Shown one piece after another: positions 12,183 through 22,899 of a DNA stretch of 64,000 bases. The first letter of the stretch is position 1, and each line of letters starts with the position of its first letter. Where the stretch lies: contig JBAIAA010000449.1 of the NCBI GenBank assembly GCA_037893245.1, positions 248,001 to 312,000 of the forward strand, read 5' to 3'. The notes under the pieces were generated by a model. It was given only the letters and a program-made list of their open reading frames with translations. It was not told the DNA's origin and ran no database searches. The position numbers and the translations under genes are program-made. Origin of the DNA: Crossaster papposus (taxonomy: Eukaryota > Echinodermata > Asteroidea > Velatida > Solasteridae).

Positions 12183-13726
12183 TAGGCCTCTAATAACATT
12201 TTGCTTCTGAATGACAGAGGCAAAAAGCAGTCACTTCACCAAAATCAACTGCAGTCAGGCAAGATGGTGTTGATTGTGCCTCCCCAACTCTCCCTTTCTT
12301 GCCATTGAGGGGGTACTTGTGCACAGAGCCCATTGTGAATCAATTTGGTGACATATCTCACTGACTTACTGACTGTCATTTGTGCTGGTTTTGGTTTCCC
12401 AGTATAAGTTCACCACATGTGAATAAGCTTCTTGTTTTGGGCATATTCATAATTCCCTTGTAGATAATTGGCAAGTCTCGGAAATAATGTGCAATGTAGT
12501 ATTGAAACGCCACTTCTTTGGTTGTGTGCAAGTTGTATGTAGAGTCAAGTGCATTTTCTCTAGCAAAATTGGAAATGTTTCTTAGTCCCAGATCCATATC
12601 TTTTGAATATTTTTGCATTGACTGACATTCACTGAGATAATATTTGATGGTAAAAGGTGGCATCACTTTTTAGGATGCAACATTCTTCTGGAAATTACTT
12701 CTGGAAATTATTCTTAAATTATACCTTGTTTCCACCCCCCCCCCCCCCCCCCCCCCCTACCTACCTACTTTTACTGTACATTTGTGCTTCTAGGGAATGT
12801 CGACAATCACTTAAAAAATGCCAATTTTTTTCACGGAATCATCAGCGCCGTTTTTGTTATTTCAGTGATGCCGCGCTTACCATCTTTATGTTTACCATCC
12901 CCTCAGGTGATGTGAATATTTGGAGTATCAATCTTTTCAGGCTGTCTAATTTTCATGTTTTAGGCCGTCAACAATGTCCTAGGAATCCACTCATGTGAAG
13001 GTTTTCTTTCCTTTTTTTCTTTTTGAGGGGGGTGGGGGAGAAATTCTTAGGGGCATATTGCCCAGTGTTTGTTTTTCCTGCGGGATGATCGAGAAATATG
13101 CGCGATGTCAGCTTTGGAGATCCCCCTCGTTATTGATAGCACCTGCAGTGTTTGAGATAGGAGAGTTTTTCTGAACTGGAAAGATTTGAAATTATATTCA
13201 TGTTCATGCACACAAACTGATTTACTCGGGTTTTACATGTAACTAAAACATCATTCAAACATAAACTGTGCTAGTTCCACGCCCAACAGATCCTATTCAT
13301 AAACTGCAGATGACACAAAACACAATAAAAGGGGCCACCAATCTACCTGTCACGTTTTTCTGTGTTTATTAACTTAATTAACCATCCCACTGCTCCAGTG
13401 TTTGTGTTTACATAGCCCTATGAGGTCAAGAAACTATGAGGTGCAGAGATTGGTGTATCTTTTTAAAAATAAAATTAACTGACAAATATGTATTTAAAAA
13501 AATGACAGAAAATGCAGTAGATTTTTTCGTCAAATATCTTGAACTGAACAAAAGTGGGCTCATATTTCAGTTTTGTGATAGTATAATGCATATATCGATT
13601 CACTTCTTCAAAAAATACTGGAAGCTTTGTGTAATAGGTTGAGTTTATAAGTGATAAAGAAACACTGCTAACGTGACAGAACTGTGCCTGGCCCCCCTTA
13701 CTGTGTTTTGTGTCAGATAGACATTT
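12183..13726. other. Intergenic, no gene seen
   Basis: No supported gene. Contains a 23-bp C run at 12735-12757. Confidence 0.5.
12735..12757. repeat. Poly(C) run, 23 bp
   Basis: C homopolymer. Confidence 0.95.
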
Positions 13727-14331
13727 GTGACCTGTCACCACAAAATGAGAGTCGGAAATATTGAAAATTGAGATATTTGTATTTTCAAATTCTTGAGAAA
13801 GAGAGCTTTCCAATGGTACATAACACTCGGGGGTTTTGCGATAATTTTTTTTTTACAGCGCTCTAGAAAGTCATGGGTTTCCCAAAACGTGTTTACATGT
13901 GAAAACGTACTTTAAACATCTTAAACAAAACACGCAAAAGATTACAAAACAGGACAAGTAAGGTTCGGTTAAACATAGCAACGGCTATGTTCTAATTATT
14001 GTTTCTTCTTGAAATTTTCCACACATACAAACTATTGTAAAAAAACCAAATATCCAAATTTTGAAAACGTGGGCTACTTACGAAACCCTGATTTTCATAT
14101 TTAATTACTGTGTTAATTAGACAAATAAACTAACTACGCAACATCGCGTAATTTAAGAAGTTTTTGATCATCTGAACTAACCCCAAAAATGGGAATATGT
14201 AGAGGAGGACTTGGGTTTTCCAAATTACGCACAATTTTAATATTGACCACCCCTTCATATTTTGACTTTGGATGGCCATATTTCCGAATCACATCGTGCG
14301 ACTTTACTCTCATTTTGTGGTGACAGGTCAC
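13727..14331. mobile_element. MITE family B, copy 1
   Basis: Left end GTGACCTGTCACCACAAAAT, then GAGAGTCG; right end is the inverse, CATTTTGTGGTGACAGGTCAC preceded by CGACTTTACTCT. About 605 bp, non-coding. The same terminal motif bounds three other elements here (25961, 31308, 33061) with different interiors. Confidence 0.75.
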
Positions 14332-16136
14332 TATTATTTCCAGTCATATCACGTACAACACAGCAGACAACAATTGTTTTGTTCTCATAGCATTGCAGTA
14401 AGTCAGAAGGATACAAAATATCAGTAACTTATGATGCAAGAAAACAAATTTAATCATTTTTTGTCCACTTAATCTTTGATTAACGACATTCAAGAAGTCT
14501 AAAAAACAGAAGAACCGGCATTCCAAATATGCAGACTACATACATGTACGTGCATTTTGTGGCCGAACCAAGGCAAATATTTTGATTAGTGAAATACCGT
14601 TCTCGCCACAGGGTACTTCTATTTTTAATGAAGCCTCAAATGTCCGGAATCTGTTTAGATGTTCAGGTTTTTGATTACTGAATTTGATTTATTTGTGAGA
14701 ATCGAAGAAAGAAAAAAAGTATGTTGTGTTCAGGCTGTACACATGTGCCTCGTATATCATGTACTAGCTGAGGTACCCGGCATTGTACGAGATAATGAAA
14801 AAAGAATATAAGCTTCCTGGCTTTGTTCATGATCGACATTACCGTAACGTCAAAAGTACGGCCGAGGAGTTCAATACCGTAACGTTAGAAGTGAAGAAAA
14901 ATTGTTATAATTGGTTGGTTTCACAACACGTTTGTCTAAAAATGGGATCTGCATTTCACAATGCTGGGCCCAATTTCATAGCGGTGCTACAACATTTTAA
15001 AAGAAAATGGTTGGAAATGACTAAAATATTTTTAAGGAAAATAACCCCCCCTCCCCCCCCCCCCCCATAAAAAAAAGATAAATTGATCAAAAAATTGATC
15101 ACTTTCTTAATATCTAGCTTTTTAATCTTGGGCCATCGTGAAGTATCGTTGTTTATCTGTCTTGGTGGCACTCATCAATTTTTCATTAAGGGAGATCTAC
15201 AATATCTAAGTGAGTAAACAAGACATTTGGAAAGAAAATTGTAAATGATTTGTAGCATTATTCTTGATTCTTGATTCTGTATTTGATGTACGGTAAAAAT
15301 AAGGGAAATTTATAGCCTATAGTCACAAGTGTCGTCAGAATGAATGCAGCGGCAGAGAATTCTGGTTTTAAAAAAATTGCCGATTTCTTACACGCAAATT
15401 CAACCAGGAACGTGTACATTTGTACGTCGGTGCTCAACTTTGGCGTCGCTCCCTGGCGCCTGGTAACATCTCTCCAAAGGCTCCCATGATGCATGTACTT
15501 CCTGTGCCAATTTTCGTGGAGCACTTTATTTTGTGTTTAACATTGTCTGCATTAGTAGGCAGAAGGTTGTAGAGGTTCAATTCCCAACTGAGAAAGCTTT
15601 TCTTCTTTTTTCCTTGCAAATAACACCCCCCCAAAAAAAAAAATTTTTTAAAAAAAACTATATTAAAACGATTCCAAAAGATTGCTCATCATTTCGGTTT
15701 GGTGGGTGTATTTTCCCCACACAGCTTTACACAACGTATATCGCCAAGTCATCTGTAATTAAATTCTTTTCACACTAACACCCTCTCAACCCGGGATGAA
15801 TTCAACCCTGGTCAAACTCACTGCCGACCCGGGTTAAGTTTTGGATTTTTGTAAAAAAAGAATTCACAGAAATGTTGATTTTTATGGAAACAATGGAAAT
15901 ACAACCATTTTGTGTTTATCGTTCTGTTGTTCTACAACAGAGCCAGCTACATGTATTTCAAAGCCAATTTTCTCAGTTGTGTGATTTGAACTCCAAGGAA
16001 GTAATCAATATGCAAAAGTGTCATACATGTATCTCCAGAACGGGAGGAGCTACGGAGCTCTATTATATACTAAATGAAAACTCACATTGCAGGCTTTCCA
16101 ACAATGTATTTTTATAACTCAATTGATTTTCAGTAT
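14332..16136. other. Intergenic, no gene seen
   Basis: No supported gene. Short C/T-rich and A-rich runs (15045-15085, 15620-15655). Stretch 16030-16090 is related to the reverse of 11436-11535. Confidence 0.5.
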
Positions 16137-16928
16137 GTATACCATTTTCAAATTCATATTATTTCAAAACTACTGAATGTTTCTAAAAAAATACAAATGT
16201 CTGTTGAAAGGGTAGAATGCCCTATGTCCAATGGTATAACAAGACAGTTATGAAAGGTACTGAAATCAGCACTGTTACAAGTTGGGATGATAAGGCGGGC
16301 AGTGAGAGACATGAGACGAAGATGCCAGCTATGCATTAACATGAATAGTGGCCACGTGGAGGGTACATGTACATCACCTTAAATGTGTCAGGTAAGTGTA
16401 CCACAAAAAGAAAGAGATCAGAAAATATGATTCATCGACCCAGTAATTGCTTTTTCAATGTGTTTACACCCTGTAAAATAATTTGTCCTTACAAACACCT
16501 GCCTGAGCTTTGTCACAAAAGTAAAAACAACTTGCCACAGTGCTGATTTCAGTAAAAATGTCTTGTTTGTTCGGTCATTCATGGCAGGCTTGTAGGGGGG
16601 GGGGGGTTGCGACGGGTGCGTACGCACCTCCCCAAATTACCAAAAGGTTCACATTTTCCGGGGTAAATAATGGTATTTTGATGTAGAAATAACGGTACTG
16701 GCACAAAAAAAAAATTGTTCCATTTTTTGGTCAAATACTTACAAATTCGCACCCCCCATAAAAAATCCTGCGTACGGGCCTGCATGGCAATGACATAATG
16801 AACCTTATACCATTGGACAGAGGGCATTCTACCCTTTCAACAGGCATTTGTATTTTTTCAGAAACATTCAGTAGTTTCGCAATAATATGAATTTGAAAAT
16901 GGGTATACTTTTTATGTGGACACCCTGT
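16137..16928. mobile_element. Inverted-repeat DNA element, long TIRs
   Basis: A left arm (16137-16240) is matched in inverse by a right arm (16803-16928) over about 105 bp: both contain CATTTTCAAATTCATATTAT and GGGTAGAATGCCCT and CCAATGGTATAA. The right outer end reads GGACACCCTGTA, i.e. TACAGGGTGTCC, a terminus typical of mariner-like and related elements. The 560-bp interior has no transposase; a second repeat (16563-16785) is nested in it. Confidence 0.75.
16563..16785. repeat. Nested repeat with GCGTACG ends
   Basis: Bounded by GGGTGCGTACGCACC on the left and AATCCTGCGTACGGGCCTGC on the right, with a G run after the left edge. Resembles an inserted element inside the 16137-16928 interior; family not identified. 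Confidence 0.45.
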
Positions 16929-17411
16929 ATGTATATAGAGCAAGTACTAGAGAACTAGCTGTCCACTACCATGTCAAGATGAGATGAAAGTGGAGATCGG
17001 ACCCCGAGGGAGTCAATTAGTTTAATCGCCAGCTGTGTGGTCTTCCTGCTCCTATTCTTTCAGCATTGATTAATCTTATTAGACAGAATCAGTTTCTATC
17101 AATTCAATCATCTCCATGATTCAATCGTAGAGCAAGGAACACATGAGTTCCTTGCTCTATGATTCAATTAAGACGCTTCCCCCCCCCCCCTTCAGTGTTT
17201 TCAAGTTGAAACAAAATGTATTAGAAGCCCACATGCATGTAAATGAATGTAATTTAGTAAAACGATGAAATTGGCCTTACTAGTATTTTTTAACCCAGAT
17301 TAGCAGGTTGTTGCACAGTGCGATGATTCAGGGGACATCAGGTTGTGGCTAATGTGATATTCAGGGAAGTACCCGTATAGACATTCTATAAATTTATAAA
17401 GCCAACCATCA
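16929..17411. other. Intergenic, no gene seen
   Basis: Contains a short perfect hairpin (GAGCAAGGAACACATGAGTTCCTTGCTC, 17132-17159, described by position only) and a C run at about 17180. No gene. Confidence 0.5.
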
Positions 17412-17652
17412 GGGGCCAATTTCACGAAGCTGCTAAGCACAAAAATGTGCTAAGCCTGAAAATTAGTCTTTGTCAAAAATAGGGTGTACAAACCAAATTT
17501 TCAGATAATGTATATTGGTTCTAACTGATATTAAGCTGTTTTTTGCTTAGCATGAAAAGCACATGGAGTTTTGGCCGGCAACCCGTTATTATTGAGCAAG
17601 ACTTTTTGGTGCTAAGCAAATTTTGGTGCTTAGCAGCACCGTGAAATTGGTC
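17412..17652. mobile_element. MITE family C, copy 1
   Basis: Starts GGGGCCAATTTCACGAAG, then CTGCTAAGCAC; ends with the inverse, GCTTAGCAGCACCGTGAAAT then TGG. About 240 bp, non-coding foldback. Confidence 0.8.
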
Positions 17653-17673
17653 CGAGGTTGACCGATGGGCTTG

Positions 17674-17938
17674 TGGCCAATTTCATGGAGCTGCTAAGCA
17701 CCAAATTTGCTTAGAAAATGAAAAAAAGGTCTTGCTCTGTAAAAACAGGTTACCAGCCAAAACTCCAAGTGCTAAATTCATGCTGCGACAAAATCATCTG
17801 AATACCTGCCACAAACAGTGTATATGTATGTACATGTACATCACCTGCAAATTTGGTTTGTAACTGTTTTTGCCGAGGAAGATCTTCCATGCTAAGCTTC
17901 TTTTTGTTTGTGCTAAGCAACTCTGTGAAATTGGCCCA
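17674..17938. mobile_element. MITE family C, copy 2
   Basis: GGCCAATTTCATGGAGCTGC at the left, GTGAAATTGGCCCA at the right, with GCTAAGCA blocks inside each arm. Lies 21 bp after copy 1. Confidence 0.8.
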
Positions 17939-18008
17939 TGGATTCATTCTAATGACGAGATCTGTAAATTTGTTCTCAAAACACTGATGATTGACACTAA
18001 ATACATGT

Positions 18009-18087
18009 ACAAGTAGTCTTGCACCAAGACGTTGTTGTCTATAATGGATTTTTGATAAACTTCTGCAGTGAGAGGCTGTTATCAAAC
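18009..18087. repeat. Direct repeat, left copy
   Basis: About 75 bp (GTAGTCTTGCACCAAGACG, then TTGTTGTCTATAATGGAT) recurs at 18475-18547 on the same strand with roughly 80 percent identity; a family A MITE lies between. Confidence 0.75.
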
Positions 18088-18102
18088 ACATTATAACCTT
18101 AA

Positions 18103-18473
18103 AGGTAGGAAACACCATCGGTAATTGCTTGAATTGCCATGAATGGGTGGAATTGGGGGGTTATATTTCATAGTAAATATCGTTTAACTGATCTGTCCAA
18201 AGTTTTATAATCATGGATGCTGTGAAAATCAAGAAAAACGGCATTCGTTTTTAACTGGCGTCGGGCAGTGGTTCTTATGTTGTTTTTGTTTTTTCGCGAT
18301 CGCCAGACGACGATCGCAAATTTTTGTTTAAACAATTTACTTTTTTGTAACCGTTGGATATCTAGTGCAATCATTTTGCTGAATGCGTACAGTCATTATT
18401 TACTTTCAAATAAGTAAGATATTTCTTAATAATTTAGCAGTATATTAATTTGATATGTGCAAATGGTGTAACC
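18103..18473 (+). mobile_element. MITE family A, copy 4 (near full length)
   Basis: TTAA at 18099-18102, then AGGTAGGAAACACCATCGG; ends AAATGGTGTAACC. Carries all internal blocks of the family (TTGCTTGAATTG, AACTGGCGTCGGGCAGT, GGATATCTAG, AATAAGTAAGATATTTCTTA). 371 bp, non-coding. Confidence 0.85.
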
Positions 18474-18474
18474 G

Positions 18475-18547
18475 GTAGTCTTGCGCCAAGATGTTGTTGT
18501 CCATAATGGATTCATGATAACTTTCTACAGTTTGAAGGTGTTATCAG
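18475..18547. repeat. Direct repeat, right copy
   Basis: Second copy of the repeat at 18009-18087 (GTAGTCTTGCGCCAAGATG). Confidence 0.75.
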
Positions 18548-19386
18548 GTGTAATTCCCGGCAACAATATATTGTACTTTGTAGCACGTGTGACATGCGCT
18601 CACTAATAATAGAAGGGGGGTTGTTTAAGTTGAACGTACCACAGATTTAATTATCGTTTGACTACCGAGTTGGTTTAGTTTGTTAGTTTGAATCTCATAT
18701 AGTACCGGTACATGCAGATGTTCCATCCTACAAAATAAGATATCAAGGTAACATGCATTCATGTAGTCTATACACAATAATTATTGGGTTTTTTATTCTA
18801 GAGAACCCAAGGTTTTTGCCTCCGTATTTTTTGTGAAGATTTTACAGGGCTTGTTCCATTGTAGCGATATCAGAAATATGCCTGTTGAAAGGAATTGCAT
18901 ATTTTTGTATTTTCTTTTGTAATTGGCCTTATTGATTGTGGCATGACTCCTTACCCGGTATTCACTCTGTTGGAGATTAATGAGTCCGTATGGGACCGTA
19001 TCTCACGCAGTGCACAGTTGGGTAATTATGTTAGAGGTACGAACATTATGCTGACGAAAACATCACGAGTGTGTGGGTTGGTGACCAGAGAGAAATACTC
19101 TTGGTTTTTTATCTAAAAATAATTGACATTTGCGCACTCGTGCTGAAGGAGAAATTAATTTGAACAATATAAGAACATTTGCGTTCAGGACGGCCGGATT
19201 CAAGAGACAGACCGGGACGGCGGTGCAGCTCTTTTACTAAAATCCAGAAAACAGTTTTATGCATCTTGCCTTCGAGATTCTTAAAAACAAAAAACAATTA
19301 TGTGCAAGTGCTTTGTATTTCTCAGCGGGCGAAGACGGGCCCACTTTGCAACTGGACGAGGTCAGAGGAAGGTTGGAGGTACCCAT
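18548..19386. other. Intergenic, no gene seen
   Basis: No supported gene on either strand. Confidence 0.5.
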
Positions 19387-19616
19387 ACAGTACATTACAA
19401 TTGAAAGTTAACACTGTCAACGGGAAATGTTGCGAACAGAATTTTATTTCCCAATCACATTCCCATTTTGCACGCAATTTTTTTTCAACTGTGCAAAAAT
19501 GTTTTAGGAAATATTTTCTCATTTTGTGAAATAAAAATAAATTCAGCCCCGGGAAGATAAAAAGTGTGAAAATAATTTCCCATTTTCAGGTTAACTTTCA
19601 ATTGCAATGTACTGTG
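19387..19616. mobile_element. Foldback MITE, 230 bp
   Basis: Left arm CAGTACATTACAATTGAAAG then TTAAC; right arm the inverse, GTTAACTTTCAATTGCAATG then TACTG. No coding capacity. Confidence 0.75.
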
Positions 19617-20149
19617 TACATGTACTGTACATTAATTATTCTAATTAACTGGTGTAATTGTGTTATTCTTGTAGCATTGTTTATCCACTGCTGGCCGGGG
19701 TTGCTGGAGTTTTTCCGAATGTAATGCTCGCAGTAGAACTTATCCGGCATTCTTTGGCTTTTTTGGTCGTGCATCCCTGTTACCATAGCAATCTATTTGA
19801 TAAATTGTTTGCAGACTTCTTGTATTTCCTTGTACACTAGTTCCTGTACTTTGTCCTACAGTTTGAAAATGTACATGTAGAGACATGGCATTTTTCTTGT
19901 ATTTAGCATTTTCCCTATAGACTTTGTGCATACAATTTCTTCTGGAGACATCCTCCTCTTTTTGGATTTCCTTGTGGAGACTTTTTTATTCTTTTGTCCT
20001 CTGTTGTTTATCGGTCACGATCACGTATTGCCACAATGCATGTTGCTCATGGCATTGCATAGTATGTGCATGCCAGTACTGATCAAAGCATTGATTTTTG
20101 ACACGTACACGTACAAGCAAAAGAGAATGGTAATAATACTAAGAAATAT

Positions 20150-20668
20150 CAACACATTACCCCCGTTCTCCAAAGTCTTCACTGGATTCCTGTAGCACAG
20201 CGTATTGAGTTCAAGATCCTTATTTTGTCTTTTAAAATCTTGCATAATCAAGCACCGGGATATTTGTCTGATTTGTTGACAGTTCGAGAAAGTTCTATAG
20301 CCACTCGCTCTTCCACTGAAACGCGCTTAGTTCAACCTCGTTATAATCTACAACACTATGGCAGACGTTTATTTTCAGTATCGGCACCCAGTGTATTGAA
20401 TAGACTTCCTTATTTTATTCGAAATGCACCTTCTCTCTTATCTTTTAAGACAGCACTAAAAACGTATTATTTTCGACAGGTTTTTAAGTAATATTCCAGT
20501 GATTGTGATTTTAATGTATTTCATTAATGAATCTTGTCATGTATTTTAATGATTTTAAATGGATACATTTTTAATAACGTTTCCGTGATGATATTTTGTA
20601 AAGCGCGTTGAGATTATTATATAATGTAATGCGCTATATAAGAATAAAATATTATTATTATTATTATA
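20150..20668 (+). pseudogene. LINE ORF2 C-terminal fragment with 3' tail
   Basis: From 20153 the frame reads HITPVLQSLHWIPVAQRI, FKILHNQAPGYLSDLL, and ends NRLPYFIRNAPSLLSFK...VFK at a TAA (20489-20491). This is the conserved region after the RT domain of CR1/L2-type LINEs. The 3' UTR ends GCGCTATATAAGAATAAAAT then (ATT)n at 20650-20668. 5'-truncated, without the RT core. Confidence 0.8.
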
Positions 20669-20934
20669 AAATAAAATTAAATGGGAAAGTCAAAAACATA
20701 ACAAAGCTGCATTGGATTGGTTGATTAAACCCTCCCTCTCTCAGTGCCAAAATGGAGTCAGCTAATCTAATAACTTACACGTATGTGAATCGTATACATA
20801 TACAAGTAATTTTGCAGTGGGAAACTATCGGTTGTTGATGTGACATTTGATAACTGAATTAGGCAACTGTATAGATTCACATAATATCCCATTCTGTAAT
20901 ATCTTCAATCGGAGTTGTATTCGAGTCCCCGCAA

Positions 20935-21012
20935 GTCTCCACAATTCCCTGCAAGTCTCCACAATTCCCTGCAAGTCTCCACAATTCCCTGCAAGTCCCC
21001 ACAATTCCCTGC
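20935..21012. repeat. 20-bp tandem repeat within family D
   Basis: Four units of GCAAGTCTCCACAATTCCCT, an expansion of the TIR-proximal GCAAGTCC motif. Confidence 0.9.
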
Positions 21013-21073
21013 AAGTCCCTCACAAGTCCCTGCAAGTCCCTCACAAGTCCTTCAGTTTCAAGTTAAGTCACTT

Positions 21074-21620
21074 AAGGCCCAGTCATACCGAATCGTACGA
21101 TTTCTGGATCGTGCGAGTGGTGCAATTTGGCAGAGATACTGTACGACCAATCGCCAATGTTTGCGACGATCTCCGCATAGCGGTCGTATGCTGTGATTGC
21201 TCTTAGTACTGGTACGTACGATTGGTGGCACGCTTGGTCGTGCGATCACAAGCGATTGGAGAAGATTTATCGCAAAATCAGTCGTAGGTAATCGTGCGAC
21301 TAGTCCCAGGTACATGTACCTACATTTGAGTGTACGAGCAATCGTGTATACCTGCGACCACTCGCACGATCAGTCGTGTATACCTACAACCAGATGCACG
21401 ACTAATCGTGCGACTGTGAGACCCGCGATCATCCACGACTTGTGGTGCGAGCATGCACGACTGGTGGTACAAACATGTAAAACCTTGCTGCGACTGATTT
21501 TGCTGTGGTGATGACCCACGACCTCTGCGACCAGTCGCACGTTCTTTGTACGATTTGCCCAGGATTGCAACATTTTTCGGTCGCAGCTAGGTCGTAACAT
21601 GATCGCAAGCCCGGTGTAAA
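21074..21620. mobile_element. Nested element rich in CGATCG-like motifs
   Basis: Starts AAGGCCCAGTCATACCG, ends near GCAAGCCCGGTGTAAA (inverse TTTACACCGGGCTTGC). Interior is full of TCGTGCGAC/GTCGCACGA motifs in both orientations, giving extensive secondary structure. Non-coding; interrupts family D copy 1. Confidence 0.55.
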
Positions 21621-21881
21621 TGTTAACAAAAGCATTCCTTTGTCATTGTTTAACCAGTTACTTGCGACTGGCTTTATAAAAGGACTTGTGACTGGACTTG
21701 TAACTGGACTTGCAGGGACTCGAATACAACACTGTCTTCAATATTAGCCACTGAGAATGAGCATTTGCTTTTGGATTGTACCTTTCACTTTTATACACAC
21801 CTTCAGATACACCTGCTGATATGACATTAGTGTCCAATTATTTGATCTTCATAAGATACCGGTATGTAGTAATAAGCTTAA

Positions 21882-22265
21882 AGGGGTCGTATACGTTTAG
21901 TAATTACTCCAAATATTAATGGCAATAAAAACTTACTTTAAGAAGTACAGCAGCTTTTGATAGTATAATGCATTTTTAGAAATTTTTCATTTCGAAGTCC
22001 TCCGGTTATGAAAAAAGATATCCCTTTTTATCCCCAAAAATTTGAATCTGAGAAGCGTTACTGCAGTGAAGTTTCTCAGATTTTGTATTCCAATGCGGGT
22101 ATTCTTCCTGTGTGGACATAACCGCCCTAGATTTTCGGCAATATCTCAAAATCGCTACCACCTTTTGAAATGAAATTTTTACAGGTTAGTTTTATGGTAT
22201 ATATCTATAAATATATAGGATTAAAACAAACAGTGGGTTCCAATTACCAAACGTATCTGATCCCT
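21882..22265. mobile_element. MITE family F with TTAA duplication
   Basis: TTAA at 21878-21881 and 22266-22269. Left TIR AGGGGTCGTATACGTTTAGT, right TIR the inverse, ACCAAACGTATCTGATCCCT. 384 bp, non-coding. TTAA target-site duplication fits piggyBac- or Kolobok-type elements. Confidence 0.85.
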
Positions 22266-22317
22266 TTAACCAGTGTGCGTTGGAGGACGTGTGTGTACCG
22301 GTAAATCAATACACGCA

Positions 22318-22545
22318 ACGATTTTCCGGATGACGGATAACACCTCACGAGCAAGGCGGAAATATCTGTCGGAGATTGGCTCGCAGTGAGCGAGGCTGGA
22401 AATATCAGTGTGCTACCCACAGATACCGGCCAGAACCCGTCTAGTCTCGGATCGAGGTTAAAAAACAATTAATAATAATCTCGCTCCTGGAGCCAGTCAA
22501 TGTCAAAATAATCCTGGTGCGAAATGGTTCGGGGTGCGGAGACAG
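22318..22545 (+). repeat. Dispersed repeat family E, copy 2
   Basis: GGATGACGGATAACACC, CGGAAATATC, GTGTGCTACCCACAGAT and AATGTCAAAATAATCC in the same order as 12013-12182, with an extra GGCTCGCAGTGAGCGAGGC hairpin that is also present in the reverse copy at 60214. Confidence 0.75.
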
Positions 22546-22899
22546 TAATTATGTCTAAAAAACAACAGTGTGTCGAAAAGATATTGAAGAAAGAAAAAAA
22601 TCAACAAAAAAAATCAAGGATATTGGCAAAAAAATAAAAATACCGCCATTGGTAAAATTAGCATGGAAGGGTTGTTGATGAAGTTGGCCTTAATATCCCA
22701 GCAGGTAAACCAGCAAACGTGGGAGTAATTGTTTCGTTAAAAATCAAATTCAGTCAAATTTGCCTGGCGGGGATTTGTACCAAGGCCGCTTCATACTTTG
22801 CAAATTTGACGCCAGGAAAAAAATTGCTATGACATTTGCCGGATTTTATTTCTGCATTTTTTAAATCGTTTTTATATGTTTTTATATATTGTAGAATTA

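Larger units (their letters stand above)
20915..21730. mobile_element. MITE family D, copy 1 (interrupted)
   Basis: Left end TGTATTCGAGTCCCCGCAAG, right end TGCAGGGACTCGAATACAAC. Internal block TTAACAAAAGCATTCCTTTG near 21630 is the reverse of the internal block in the copies at 28480 and 37769, identifying the family. A second element (21074-21620) is inserted within it. Confidence 0.75.
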
